From Candidatus Bipolaricaulota bacterium (GTDB taxonomy: Bacteria; Bipolaricaulota; Bipolaricaulia; Bipolaricaulales; Bipolaricaulaceae), in NCBI GenBank assembly GCA_014360945.1, contig JACIWM010000041.1, positions 1 through 10,128 on the forward strand: a DNA stretch of 10,128 bases, in the 5' to 3' direction. Each line of letters opens with the position of its first letter. Position 1 is the stretch's first letter. Made by a program: the position numbers and the translations under genes. The notes under the pieces are model-generated. The model saw nothing but the letters and a program-made list of their open reading frames with translations, made no database searches and had not been told where the DNA came from. Positions 1 through 6,340 of the stretch are shown piece after piece.

Positions 1-9
1 GGATAAGGG

Positions 10-258
10 GTGGTGAAAAGAAAACCCGAAATAAGTAAAATCAGGGATATGCTCGAAAAAATCGAACGAATATACAATAAAAACAAAATCTACACACAAA
101 AAGTATACATAGATGCGCGAACAGCATGCAAACTCGAAATCCTAAGCTACATAGAATCTAGATCAAAAAGCGAAATATCAAGGAGAGCCATCAGAATGTA
201 CATAAAAAGATACGAAGCAGAAAATGGCAACTTGTTAAACAAGATGAGGTATCAGTAA
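10..258 (+). CDS. Small ribbon-helix-helix-like DNA-binding protein
   Basis: An 82-residue basic protein beginning with two GTG codons (10 and 13); an in-frame TAA at 4-6 closes the frame upstream, so the gene is complete. The segment from about residue 28 has the pattern of a ribbon-helix-helix fold: a short strand (QKVYIDA), a first helix (about 37-50), and a second helix starting SKSEISRRAIRMYI that ends in basic residues. Residues 1-27 form an extra charged helix. RHH proteins usually dimerise and bind short inverted repeats as plasmid repressors or partition factors. Purine-rich GGATAAGGGG directly before the start may act as ribosome binding site but is unusually close. It could be the regulator of one of the repeat families elsewhere in the window, which is inference only. 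The fold is assigned by pattern, and no specific family was recognised. Confidence 0.6.
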   Translation: MVKRKPEISKIRDMLEKIERIYNKNKIYTQKVYIDARTACKLEILSYIESRSKSEISRRAIRMYIKRYEAENGNLLNKMRYQ

Positions 259-338
259 TAAAAGCAGGAACCGTGCCAATGCAACCCACGGGAACCCCAC
301 TACTACCCGCAATATTATCAATTTGATGTGTGGGTGGT

Positions 339-393
339 ACCTCCGCGCCCTCGCTTCGCTCGGGCGCGGGAAATATGAATGTCTTATTTTTTT
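339..393 (+). terminator. GC-rich hairpin followed by a T-run, possible terminator
   Basis: CCGCGCCC (343-350) and GGGCGCGG (362-369) form a perfect 8-bp stem around an 11-nt loop, 85 nt after the first gene. A run of seven T lies at 387-393. The T-run is 17 nt from the stem, so this is not a textbook intrinsic terminator, but position and composition fit a 3' end. The left flank reads ACCTCCGCG (339-347), an anti-Shine-Dalgarno-like string discussed in the findings. The rest of 259-503 is AT-rich with no gene that can be supported. Confidence 0.4.
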
Positions 394-503
394 CTATTAT
401 TTCTTTATAATAATATTAAATTTTATTTATTGATATAGGTTTTATTTGATTGTTCTTTTCAAGATCTGAGCCGTTTTTGGGCCTAAAATCATATAATACT
501 AAT

Positions 504-549
504 TTTATAAAATATATTATCGCAGAAAAAAAATGTTAAGTGGGGTGAT
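504..549 (+). promoter_or_regulatory. TATA box and ribosome binding site of the surface protein gene
   Basis: TTTATAAA (504-511) in an AT-rich stretch fits an archaeal TATA box. A transcript would start near 533-537. GGGGTGAT (542-549) is then a good ribosome binding site, 5 nt before the TTG at 555. This pairing decides the TTG start. Confidence 0.6.
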
Positions 550-554
550 ACACC

Positions 555-1742
555 TTGAGAAAATATTTGCTTGTGCCGTTACTGCTGGGACTTATATTTA
601 TCACAGCAGGTTCGGTCTCAGCAGCAGATGGCTACTTCTACGAAGTAAACCAAAACCAGACAACTGCCAAGGTTGGCGACCATGTACAAATAGAGGTAGT
701 AGTAGACACCATCCCTTCAGATCAGGGCTATAGCCTGGACAACGTAACAGTACAAGCTTACATTACACCACGACTCAAAATTGAAAGTGTAAATGTTACA
801 TACGGAACATACAACAATGGTACATGGTACCTTGGAGATGGATACTACGGAACAGCAACCGCAACATTCTACTGCCTCGTGAACGGAACAGGAACACTCA
901 CAGGACAATTCTACTTCAGAGCCAACAACGATGAAAACTGGGATAACAACTATGCAAGGGTAGACATTGATGTACCATTCACAGACCTAAAAGCCACAGC
1001 AAGAGCACCCACCAGACTATCACCCGGACAAACTTTCAACTATACTGTCACAATCGTGAATATGGGTGTGGAAAACGCAACTAACACACAAATGCAAATA
1101 AACCTACCCTCTACAGTGGAATACCAATCCTACACAGCCGATAAGGGAACATTCGACCCACAGACGGGGATTTGGACAATTGGCACGCTAGCATACGACA
1201 ACGACGACAATGAAAATGATGATCCACTCGGTGAAAACGCAACACTAACATTAACCCTAAAAGTTAAACCAGACGCCGCAGCAGGACAATACAACATCAC
1301 AACACTTACAACCTGCGACTTGAGCTTGCTAAGTGTATTCCAGGCCAGTCCAACGAGAGCACTCACTGTATTAGACACCAACAGAGTACAGTTACTGATA
1401 TCCAATCCAACCGGTGTAAGACAAAGACATGTGATCTACCTGACGATAATAGATGGTTCAACAACGATAAAACGAAGCTACAACTTCTATTTGGGAGCAG
1501 GGGGAACCAGGACGATAACACTCGGTAACTTGCACAGGGGAGCGCAGATCAAAATCACACAATACACCTACAACGCCGAACGCACCAGCAAGACAATACA
1601 ATACAAACAGAAAATCACAAGTAACGCACACCAAAACGAAAAAATTACCACAGTAGAGAATGTGAGAGGCAGGCAACGACAAGCAATAAAAAGAATCACA
1701 AGAGCCACAATCAACAACCAATTCCAGATAGTCTACACATAG
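555..1742 (+). CDS. Secreted DUF11-like surface protein
   Basis: A 395-residue protein with a TTG start chosen because GGGGTGAT lies 5 nt upstream. Residues 1-23 are a clear signal peptide (MRKY, a hydrophobic core, then SVSA before ADG). Two beta-rich segments follow (about 28-140 and 143-270). The second has the DUF11 pattern: a strand rich in Thr, LSPGQTFNYTVTIVNMG, LPSTVEY and a turn GIWTIGTL. A third basic domain (about 275-395) ends in QIVYT with no membrane anchor or sorting motif. Many N-x-T/S sequons (for example NVT, NGT, NYT, NAT, NIT) suggest N-glycosylation. It is probably exported and held at the cell surface by interactions; a role in adhesion or cell contact is inference. Its sense strand is A-rich, like the genes at 10 and 5451. 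Confidence 0.75.
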   Translation: MRKYLLVPLLLGLIFITAGSVSAADGYFYEVNQNQTTAKVGDHVQIEVVVDTIPSDQGYSLDNVTVQAYITPRLKIESVNVTYGTYNNGTWYLGDGYYGTATATFYCLVNGTGTLTGQFYFRANNDENWDNNYARVDIDVPFTDLKATARAPTRLSPGQTFNYTVTIVNMGVENATNTQMQINLPSTVEYQSYTADKGTFDPQTGIWTIGTLAYDNDDNENDDPLGENATLTLTLKVKPDAAAGQYNITTLTTCDLSLLSVFQASPTRALTVLDTNRVQLLISNPTGVRQRHVIYLTIIDGSTTIKRSYNFYLGAGGTRTITLGNLHRGAQIKITQYTYNAERTSKTIQYKQKITSNAHQNEKITTVENVRGRQRQAIKRITRATINNQFQIVYT

Positions 1743-1773
1743 ACAGTGTACCCGCCCACCCACCCCTATGATT

Positions 1774-1816
1774 AGCCGTGGCCCCTTACGGGTCGCTGAA
1801 TATTATTATTTTTCCA
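1774..1816 (+). terminator. Weak hairpin with T-rich tail, possible terminator
   Basis: AGC...GCT and CCC...GGG can pair across 1774-1796 with a bulge, followed by a TATTATTATTTTTCC stretch. It sits between the surface protein gene and the next gene, where a 3' end would be expected. The stem is imperfect. Confidence 0.25.
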
Positions 1817-1841
1817 GGGGTTAAAGGGGAGGTTTTTATCC

Positions 1842-2237
1842 GTGAGTGGTGTTGAAAATTTCCAAAGGATAACCAAAATTACAGAAATAAAGAATGAAGT
1901 TAAAGAATATGACTTTGAGATGAGACTGATTCGTGATGCTGAGTTGCATTTGGCAATTGTAGGTGACGGCGAGGCACTATACCTCCTCCTAATATTACTA
2001 CCTTACCAAGAAAAGTTCAAAATACTTAAAAGGCACATTTGGAAGTTCAAAAGACTCGCCTACAAATTCAAAGCAAGACCATACCTTGCAACATATAATG
2101 CGATGACAGCATTTTACCCATTACATGCACTTGAAAACGCTGAAAAATGCTTTATTTTGGATATTGAAAAGTCAAAAGGGTTGATGTTTTCATTCGGCAC
2201 GATAATATCAGAGCAGTCACAAGAGAAACTCTTTTAA
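1842..2237 (+). CDS. Small protein resembling Hjc resolvase without its active site
   Basis: 131 residues from a GTG start with a strong ribosome binding site (AGGGGAGGT, 1825-1833, 8 nt upstream). Residues 35-120 can be aligned by eye with the core of archaeal Holliday junction resolvase Hjc: a strand after GDGEALYLLLILL, EKFKILKRHIWKFKRLAYKF matching the Hjc helix region, then RPYLATY and a FYPL strand before the C-terminal helix. In Hjc this core carries Asp and Glu-x-Lys metal-binding residues. Here the aligned positions are His36 and hydrophobic residues of ILLP, so nuclease activity is unlikely. If the relationship is right, it may bind branched DNA without cutting. The similarity is my own alignment from memory; an unrelated small protein remains possible. 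A T-rich stretch after the stop could end transcription. Confidence 0.4.
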   Translation: MSGVENFQRITKITEIKNEVKEYDFEMRLIRDAELHLAIVGDGEALYLLLILLPYQEKFKILKRHIWKFKRLAYKFKARPYLATYNAMTAFYPLHALENAEKCFILDIEKSKGLMFSFGTIISEQSQEKLF

Positions 2238-2304
2238 ATTTTCTTACTTTTTTCTCGGTAAAGTTCGTATCATCAGATATATTTAGAAGACTTCATGGCA
2301 TCAT

Positions 2305-2358
2305 AAAATTTATATATCATCAGACCAAAATTTGTGTATAAATTGTGTTTGGAGTGTG
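2305..2358 (+). promoter_or_regulatory. Promoter and ribosome binding site of the RHH-methyltransferase operon
   Basis: AAAATTTATATAT (2305-2317) is a good TATA box with an A-rich BRE-like flank. Transcription would start about 2335-2342. GGAGTGTG (2351-2358) lies 4 nt before the ATG at 2363, which favours this ATG over the upstream GTG at 2345. Confidence 0.6.
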
Positions 2359-2362
2359 TCTA

Positions 2363-2551
2363 ATGGATCAGAAAAAAAGAATTCAAGTCACTTTTAGCCA
2401 TAAACAGTGGGAATTAATTGAAAAATTTAGAGGAGAACTTGGAGAAAAAGATGCCGACATCATAAGAAACATTGTAATCGCTTGGCTTGCCGAAAAGTCA
2501 ATTATATGTTCCAAAATAAAGTCTAAAATTAAAAGTGAGGAGATAAAATGA
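2363..2551 (+). CDS. Ribbon-helix-helix protein co-transcribed with the methyltransferase
   Basis: 62 residues starting MDQKKRIQVTFSHKQWELIEKF. The strand KRIQVTF, helix HKQWELIEKFRGEL and helix KDADIIRNIVIAWLAEK give a typical archaeal CopG/Arc-like RHH domain, with a Lys-rich tail. The ATG is preferred to the in-frame GTG at 2345 because GGAGTGTG is correctly spaced from it. The stop overlaps the methyltransferase start (ATGA, 2548-2551), so the two are translationally coupled. RHH proteins are usually dimeric transcription regulators. Position suggests it controls the restriction-modification operon, as C proteins do in bacterial systems, but that is inferred from context. Similar short proteins are common in methanogen genomes without such neighbours. 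Confidence 0.7.
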   Translation: MDQKKRIQVTFSHKQWELIEKFRGELGEKDADIIRNIVIAWLAEKSIICSKIKSKIKSEEIK

Positions 2552-3912
2552 GTTATTCTGTAACTAGTTTGTTCTGTGGGGCTGGTGGGTTAGATTTAGG
2601 TTTCCACATGCGAGAATTTCAATTGGTCTTTGCAAACGACATACTCGAAAAACCTCTAAAATCATACTCCAAGAATTTAGGAATTAAATTATCCAGCAAA
2701 ATTGATGGTTCTTATCCTTTAGCTGTTTTAAGTGATGTAAGAGATCTTAATTTTAATAATTTACCCCATTCTGATGTAGTTATAGGGGGCCCTCCTTGTC
2801 AAGATTTTTCTGTACTTCGAGGAAGAAAAAAAAGGAAAGGAATAGAAGTGAGGCGTGGGAGACTGTATTCAGAATTTGTAAGGGCATTAGTTTATACACA
2901 ACCAAAGTTTTTTGTTTTTGAGAATGTTCCAGGACTTTTAACAGCGAACCAAGGAAAGGCACATGAAGTAATCGAAAATGATTTTGTGAATTTACCTGTA
3001 GAATGGAAAGATATACAAAAGAGCTTAAATAATGGTTATAATTCTGAGATCAAAGGTTATGAACTTTTATTTAATTCTGTTGTCAACATGGTCAACTTAG
3101 GAGTTCCACAGGCCAGAAAAAGATTAATCATCATTGGAGTCCGTAAAGATCTCATAAATGATGTTGAAGATATTTACAATATAAAAATGATCCTAGATAA
3201 ATCACTTTACGGATGGGATAATCTTTTCAGTAAATATCCCTTAACCCCTATAGAAGTCTTCGAGGGCAAGTCTTTGGATAAATTAAATGACCAATATTTG
3301 GAAGTAATGACAAAGTATGATAAGTTATGGGAAGATATAAACAATGAACATGCCAAAGCTTGGAAGAAAGAGGTATGGGATAACCTAAATTTTGACATAG
3401 TGCAGGATTACATCCTCCTAAACAAAATACCTAAGTTTGAAGAAAAAGAATTTAAAAAGGCCATGATTGAACATAAAGAAGTGTTAAAACTCTTAAAGTA
3501 TTATAAAAGACCAGTAGAAGGAACTGAATTTGAAGACGGTTCTAACGACATTCCAAATGAAAGCGATAACATCAAAGAAAGACTTTTTAGGATACCGCCA
3601 GGATACAATTATACTTTTGTGCGTGGGACTCGTTGGAGCGTCAAAGGTTTAATGAGCGGGGTCTACCGCAGAATCCATCCATTAATACCTTCACCTACAA
3701 TTATCGCGTATGGTGGAGGAGGAACATGGGGCTACCACTATGATCGTGAGAGGGGGATGATGACCAATAGGGAAAGGGCCCGAATCCAGACATTCCCCGA
3801 CTGGTACTTATTTGAAGGCTCCAAACAAGATGTAAGAGCACAGATAGGCGAAGCAGTCCCCCCACTTGCCTCGTACAAAATTGCCGGGGCTCTTCAAAAA
3901 ATATTAATTTAG
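2548..3912 (+). CDS. Type II DNA (cytosine-5) methyltransferase
   Basis: A 454-residue enzyme that transfers a methyl group from S-adenosylmethionine to C5 of cytosine, protecting host DNA from the partner endonuclease. Motifs in order: I, FCGAGGLDLGF (9-19, SAM binding); IV, GGPPCQDFS (80-88) with catalytic Cys84; VI, FENVPG (124-129); VIII, QARKR (188-192); IX, RRIHPLIPSPT (374-384); X, QIGEAVPPL (432-440). The region between VIII and IX (about 200-370) is the target-recognition region and is long for this family, explaining the size well above the usual 310-350. Ribosome binding site GTGAGGAG (2535-2542) lies inside the preceding RHH gene. The stop overlaps that of the convergent endonuclease gene by 4 bp. 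Specificity cannot be read directly; the partner suggests GCNGC. Confidence 0.95.
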   Translation: MSYSVTSLFCGAGGLDLGFHMREFQLVFANDILEKPLKSYSKNLGIKLSSKIDGSYPLAVLSDVRDLNFNNLPHSDVVIGGPPCQDFSVLRGRKKRKGIEVRRGRLYSEFVRALVYTQPKFFVFENVPGLLTANQGKAHEVIENDFVNLPVEWKDIQKSLNNGYNSEIKGYELLFNSVVNMVNLGVPQARKRLIIIGVRKDLINDVEDIYNIKMILDKSLYGWDNLFSKYPLTPIEVFEGKSLDKLNDQYLEVMTKYDKLWEDINNEHAKAWKKEVWDNLNFDIVQDYILLNKIPKFEEKEFKKAMIEHKEVLKLLKYYKRPVEGTEFEDGSNDIPNESDNIKERLFRIPPGYNYTFVRGTRWSVKGLMSGVYRRIHPLIPSPTIIAYGGGGTWGYHYDRERGMMTNRERARIQTFPDWYLFEGSKQDVRAQIGEAVPPLASYKIAGALQKILI

Positions 3913-4478
3913 TTTTTACTTAAGTCACCCGTTTTCAAGGGTTTTAATTTTTTCTTGTTTATTATTTTTTTCTTAATACTAAATCTAGGCCTTCTTCCCT
4001 GTTTTTGTTGATCTTTAAATGTTTGATTTTCGTTAACTTTTTGATTGTAAATATCATCATTATCAATTAAATAAATGTCAAATTTTCCGTCCCATTTACC
4101 GTCTCTGTAGAAATCAACAAAGTATAATTGATCCCATACTGATCTTGGCCCAAAAGAACTTAAATCTTCTTTACTACTTGCCGCTTTAACTTGGATTCTC
4201 AAAAAGTTTTTTGGATCGTAACAGTCAAATGAAGTATTTGCGTTACTTATTGAAAGATTACCTAACCGCCAAAAACCCATTTCTAAACATAAAGCTCCTT
4301 CAGATAGTCCCTCAGGAATGTTAATACTCCTTGAATTAATTTTTTTGAGCTTTTCTGAAAGATTAAGCCAATCAGTATATATGCTGAAAAGGAACTTCCT
4401 ATCCTTTTTTTCAAACTTCTGAACTTCGACCTTAAAAGTACCTTCGGGAATTCTAATCTTTTCCTTTTCGAATTTCAT
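3909..4478 (-). CDS. Type II restriction endonuclease, Bsp6I-like
   Basis: 189 residues from an ATG at 4478, preferred over the in-frame GTG at 4487 because GAGGTG (4490-4485) is 6 nt upstream of it. The body resembles the Bsp6I family (cuts GCNGC) as I recall it: INIPEGLSEGALCLEMG (52-68), NTSFDCYDPK (81-90), RIQVKAASSKEDLSSFGP (94-111), SVWDQLYFVDFYRDGKWDG, and GRRPRFSI near the end. A PD-(D/E)xK-type centre can be proposed: Glu57 or Glu60, Asp85 and Gln96-Val-Lys98, with Gln in place of the usual acidic residue. Context is strong, as it is convergent with the methyltransferase (4-bp overlap). It overlaps the upstream glycosylase gene by 26 bp, so the two are likely one transcript. The restriction role is well supported; the family and GCNGC specificity are recalled, not searched. 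Confidence 0.75.
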   Translation of the reverse strand: MKFEKEKIRIPEGTFKVEVQKFEKKDRKFLFSIYTDWLNLSEKLKKINSRSINIPEGLSEGALCLEMGFWRLGNLSISNANTSFDCYDPKNFLRIQVKAASSKEDLSSFGPRSVWDQLYFVDFYRDGKWDGKFDIYLIDNDDIYNQKVNENQTFKDQQKQGRRPRFSIKKKIINKKKLKPLKTGDLSKN

Positions 4479-5139
4479 TAATAACACCTCTTTGGTCGGT
4501 ATTGTAGAAAATACAAATGACCTTTAAAGGACATGTTTCACATTTTGGATCCCTTGGTTTGCATATTACAGCTCCCAAGTCCAAAACAGCAAAATTAAAT
4601 TCCCTTCCTTTTCTAGGAGGTATCAGACTTTCTGCAAATTTCCAGAGCTCTTTATCTGTACGAGCACGTGACTTTTTTGATTTTTTATCAAATACCCTTT
4701 CTATGACTCTTATAAAATTTGTATCAAGTAAGGGGAGGTCTTTCCCAGAACTTAAAGTTAATACAGCATTTGCTGTGTATAAACCCACACCCGGAAGTTT
4801 CATTAATTCATTTTTTTGTAAAGGGATAATGCCATTGTATGACTCAACGATAACCTTAGCAAACTTTTTTAGTAATTCAGCGCGTTTATGTTCCATTCCA
4901 AGAGGTCTAATAATTTTCTTTAATTCTTTGAAATCCGCTTTAAGTATATCCTTAGGTGAAGGGTATTTTTTAATAAAGGTAGAGTATATTCTCTGAACTT
5001 GTTTTGCTGTAGTTTTCCTTAAAAAAAACTCCGCAATTAATATTCTATAGGGATCCCTAAAATGTCGCCATGAAAAATCTCTTTTATTTTCTTTCCACCA
5101 CTTTAAAATTAATTTTGAAAACTCCTCTTTCTTTTTCAT
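4453..5139 (-). CDS. T/G (U/G) mismatch DNA glycosylase, Mig.MthI-like
   Basis: 228 residues of the HhH-GPD superfamily (endonuclease III/MutY), removing thymine or uracil mispaired with guanine. The ATG at 5139 is chosen because AGGAGGT (5150-5144) is correctly spaced; the upstream GTG at 5157 would overlap that site. Visible: the N-terminal FSWRHFRDPYRILIAEFFL region; hairpin-helix-hairpin LPGVGLYTANA (115-125); catalytic Asp139 in LLDTNFIRVI; and the [4Fe-4S] ligands C193-x6-C200-x2-C203-x5-C209. Tyr121 sits where endonuclease III has its catalytic Lys, 18 residues before the Asp. This is the hallmark of Mig.MthI, a monofunctional T/G glycosylase from a Methanothermobacter plasmid. Its known job is to repair T/G mismatches from deamination of 5-methylcytosine made by the companion methyltransferase, which matters most at high temperature. 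The C-terminal tail after Cys209 overlaps the endonuclease gene. Confidence 0.88.
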   Translation of the reverse strand: MKKKEEFSKLILKWWKENKRDFSWRHFRDPYRILIAEFFLRKTTAKQVQRIYSTFIKKYPSPKDILKADFKELKKIIRPLGMEHKRAELLKKFAKVIVESYNGIIPLQKNELMKLPGVGLYTANAVLTLSSGKDLPLLDTNFIRVIERVFDKKSKKSRARTDKELWKFAESLIPPRKGREFNFAVLDLGAVICKPRDPKCETCPLKVICIFYNTDQRGVINEIRKGKD

Positions 5140-5238
5140 ATATACCTCCTTAAACACAAAAAATCAATTATTTTGAATAACCTTTGAGTGTTGGAGGAAA
5201 CAATGAAATTGAAGCCTAACTCCTTTAACTAGATAAAT

Positions 5239-5505
5239 TACAATATAGGAATACTTAAAAGTTTTTTTTTACGATATTATACAATAGATTATTGTAAACT
5301 GTAATAGTCCCCAATGAAATCTACCGTATTCTACAATATACTACAGTAAATTACTAATATAATCCAATAAAACAGAAGATACTATATTGTAAGTTACAAT
5401 AGAATATCAAAGGCTATTTATAGACGATTTTTAGATGTAATAGAACAAAAATGTCCTACAATATACTACAATATTATATTGTAGAATCTACAATAGAATA
5501 CAATA
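5239..5505. repeat. Helically phased TACAATA / TATTGTA site array
   Basis: Exact TACAATA occurs at 5239, 5280, 5332, 5395, 5457, 5467, 5489 and 5499; its complement TATTGTA at 5290, 5385 and 5477; near-matches TACAGTA at 5342 and TGTAATA at 5300 and 5436. Neighbouring sites start exactly 10 bp apart in every cluster (5280/5290/5300, 5332/5342, 5385/5395, 5457/5467/5477, 5489/5499). Three pairs form inverted repeats with a 3-nt spacer (5280-5296, 5385-5401, 5467-5483). This is a protein-binding array, read directly from the sequence; its role as operator or partition site is inference. Confidence 0.8.
5415..5422 (+). promoter_or_regulatory. TATA box of the coiled-coil gene
   Basis: TATTTATA (5415-5422) predicts a start at about 5443-5449, almost on the ATG at 5451, consistent with a leaderless or very short-leader mRNA. 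No ribosome binding site is visible. The box sits between two clusters of TACAATA sites, so the array probably regulates it. Confidence 0.45.
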
Positions 5506-5930
5506 TGAAATTTTTAGAGTCTACCATCAAGTGTTATGAGCGCAGATACAAACGTAAAGACCGCCAATACACCACCACACAATACACAATCAACCTAAAA
5601 AAAGACAACGTAGAAACACAAAACTTCGAATGTGACGAAGAAGTATGTATACTCCCAAAACCAGAATTCCAAAAACTAATAGAAACCTACCAAAAATATG
5701 AAAAAATATTAGAAGAAAACAGAAAACTAACAAAACAACTAACTCAAGCACAAGCCAACTATGACAAACTAAGGAATGAACACAGACACCTAAAAGAAGT
5801 GTACAAAAAAAGAGAAAAAGAAGTCAGCCATTTGCAAAGCGAGGTAGAAAGACTACAAAACAGGAGCATATTCGAAATCATCCTGGAAAAATTGACTAAG
5901 AGAAAGGCAATAGAAGAACCCAAGGAATAG
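5451..5930 (+). CDS. Coiled-coil protein encoded in the TACAATA array
   Basis: Up to 159 residues and not a family I recognise. From the ATG at 5451 the first 18 codons are themselves TACAATA sites, so the true start may be the ATG at 5505 (141 residues). The TATA box position favours 5451 as a leaderless start; neither ATG has a ribosome binding site. After a basic stretch (CYERRYKRKDRQ, about 28-39) comes a probable beta segment (TTTQYTINLKKDNV ... EEVCILPKPEF), then a long charged heptad-like coiled coil (about 72-138, rich in E, K, L, Q) and a basic, proline-ended tail. A small DNA-binding head with a coiled-coil tail would suit a protein that binds the adjacent array, for regulation or segregation. 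That is inference; no ParA-like partner is visible in the window. Confidence 0.6.
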   Translation: MSYNILQYYIVESTIEYNMKFLESTIKCYERRYKRKDRQYTTTQYTINLKKDNVETQNFECDEEVCILPKPEFQKLIETYQKYEKILEENRKLTKQLTQAQANYDKLRNEHRHLKEVYKKREKEVSHLQSEVERLQNRSIFEIILEKLTKRKAIEEPKE

Positions 5931-5949
5931 TATGCTGTGAGGGGTCTTA

Positions 5950-6027
5950 ATGGAAAAGACGAAAGTTAAAGAAAAAAATAGGAAAATTAATCAAAAAGTA
6001 TGGACGTTGAGAACAAGAAGCATTTAA
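5950..6027 (+). pseudogene. 25-codon reading frame with good ribosome binding site, 5' part of a decayed gene
   Basis: An ATG at 5950 follows GTGAGGGG (5938-5945) but its frame ends after 25 codons (MEKTKVKEKNRKINQK..., stop 6025-6027). The following open frames are short and shifted, and the next recognisable protein segment (6011-6244) is in another frame. I read this as the surviving 5' end of a frameshifted gene. A genuine 25-residue peptide cannot be excluded. Confidence 0.35.
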
Positions 6028-6244
6028 GCGAAGCAGAAACAAACAAAAGGACATAGAAAACATAAAAGCTTTGATGGAGATCCTAGAGAGGGAGCATGAG
6101 GCCAAGTTCCACGAGCCCAGGCCCAGTCTGGGAGAATTAGAAGAGAAAATCCGCGAGGTTGACACGCGGATAGACGAGCTCGTATATGAGCTTTATGGAC
6201 TCACTGAAAAAGAGATGAAGATCATTGAATGGGCTTTGTTGTGA
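6011..6244 (+). pseudogene. C-terminal remnant of an Eco57I/TaqI-type DNA methyltransferase
   Basis: The frame open from 6011 (just after TGA 6008-6010) to TGA 6242-6244 encodes 77 residues; from the internal ATG at 6074 it gives 56. It ends LEEKIREVDTRIDELVYELYGLTEKEMKIIEW. The string IDELVYELYGLTE-x-E-x-x-I-x-E is the usual C-terminal end of the specificity region of N6-adenine methyltransferases of the Eco57I/TaqI (type IIG) kind, proteins of many hundreds of residues. Catalytic motifs (NPPY and the SAM site) are absent and no ribosome binding site precedes the ATG. It is therefore most likely debris of an earlier restriction-modification gene left when modules were exchanged. Base composition at 6100-6200 is more GC-rich than the flanks. 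Confidence 0.6.
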
Positions 6245-6340
6245 TAAAATCCGCTACCAAAATTTCATGGTGTTCTCAAAGTTAATTATATTGTTCAGTG
6301 AACTACCCTTTTACGGTTAAACGCATGATTTGGGAGTGGA

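Noticed and set aside
533..733. ATG frame at 533 as a gene before the surface protein
   Set aside because: It overlaps the surface protein gene in another frame; the 555 frame has a proper ribosome binding site, a signal peptide and domain patterns.
4517..4996. A + strand 159-codon reading frame
   Set aside because: It is antisense to the mismatch glycosylase gene, whose motifs and iron-sulfur cluster ligands are unambiguous.
2548..5139. Assignment of the cassette as the known MthTI (GGCC) system
   Set aside because: Recalled sizes for that system (methyltransferase about 330, endonuclease about 281 residues) do not fit 454 and 189, and the endonuclease motifs look Bsp6I-like.
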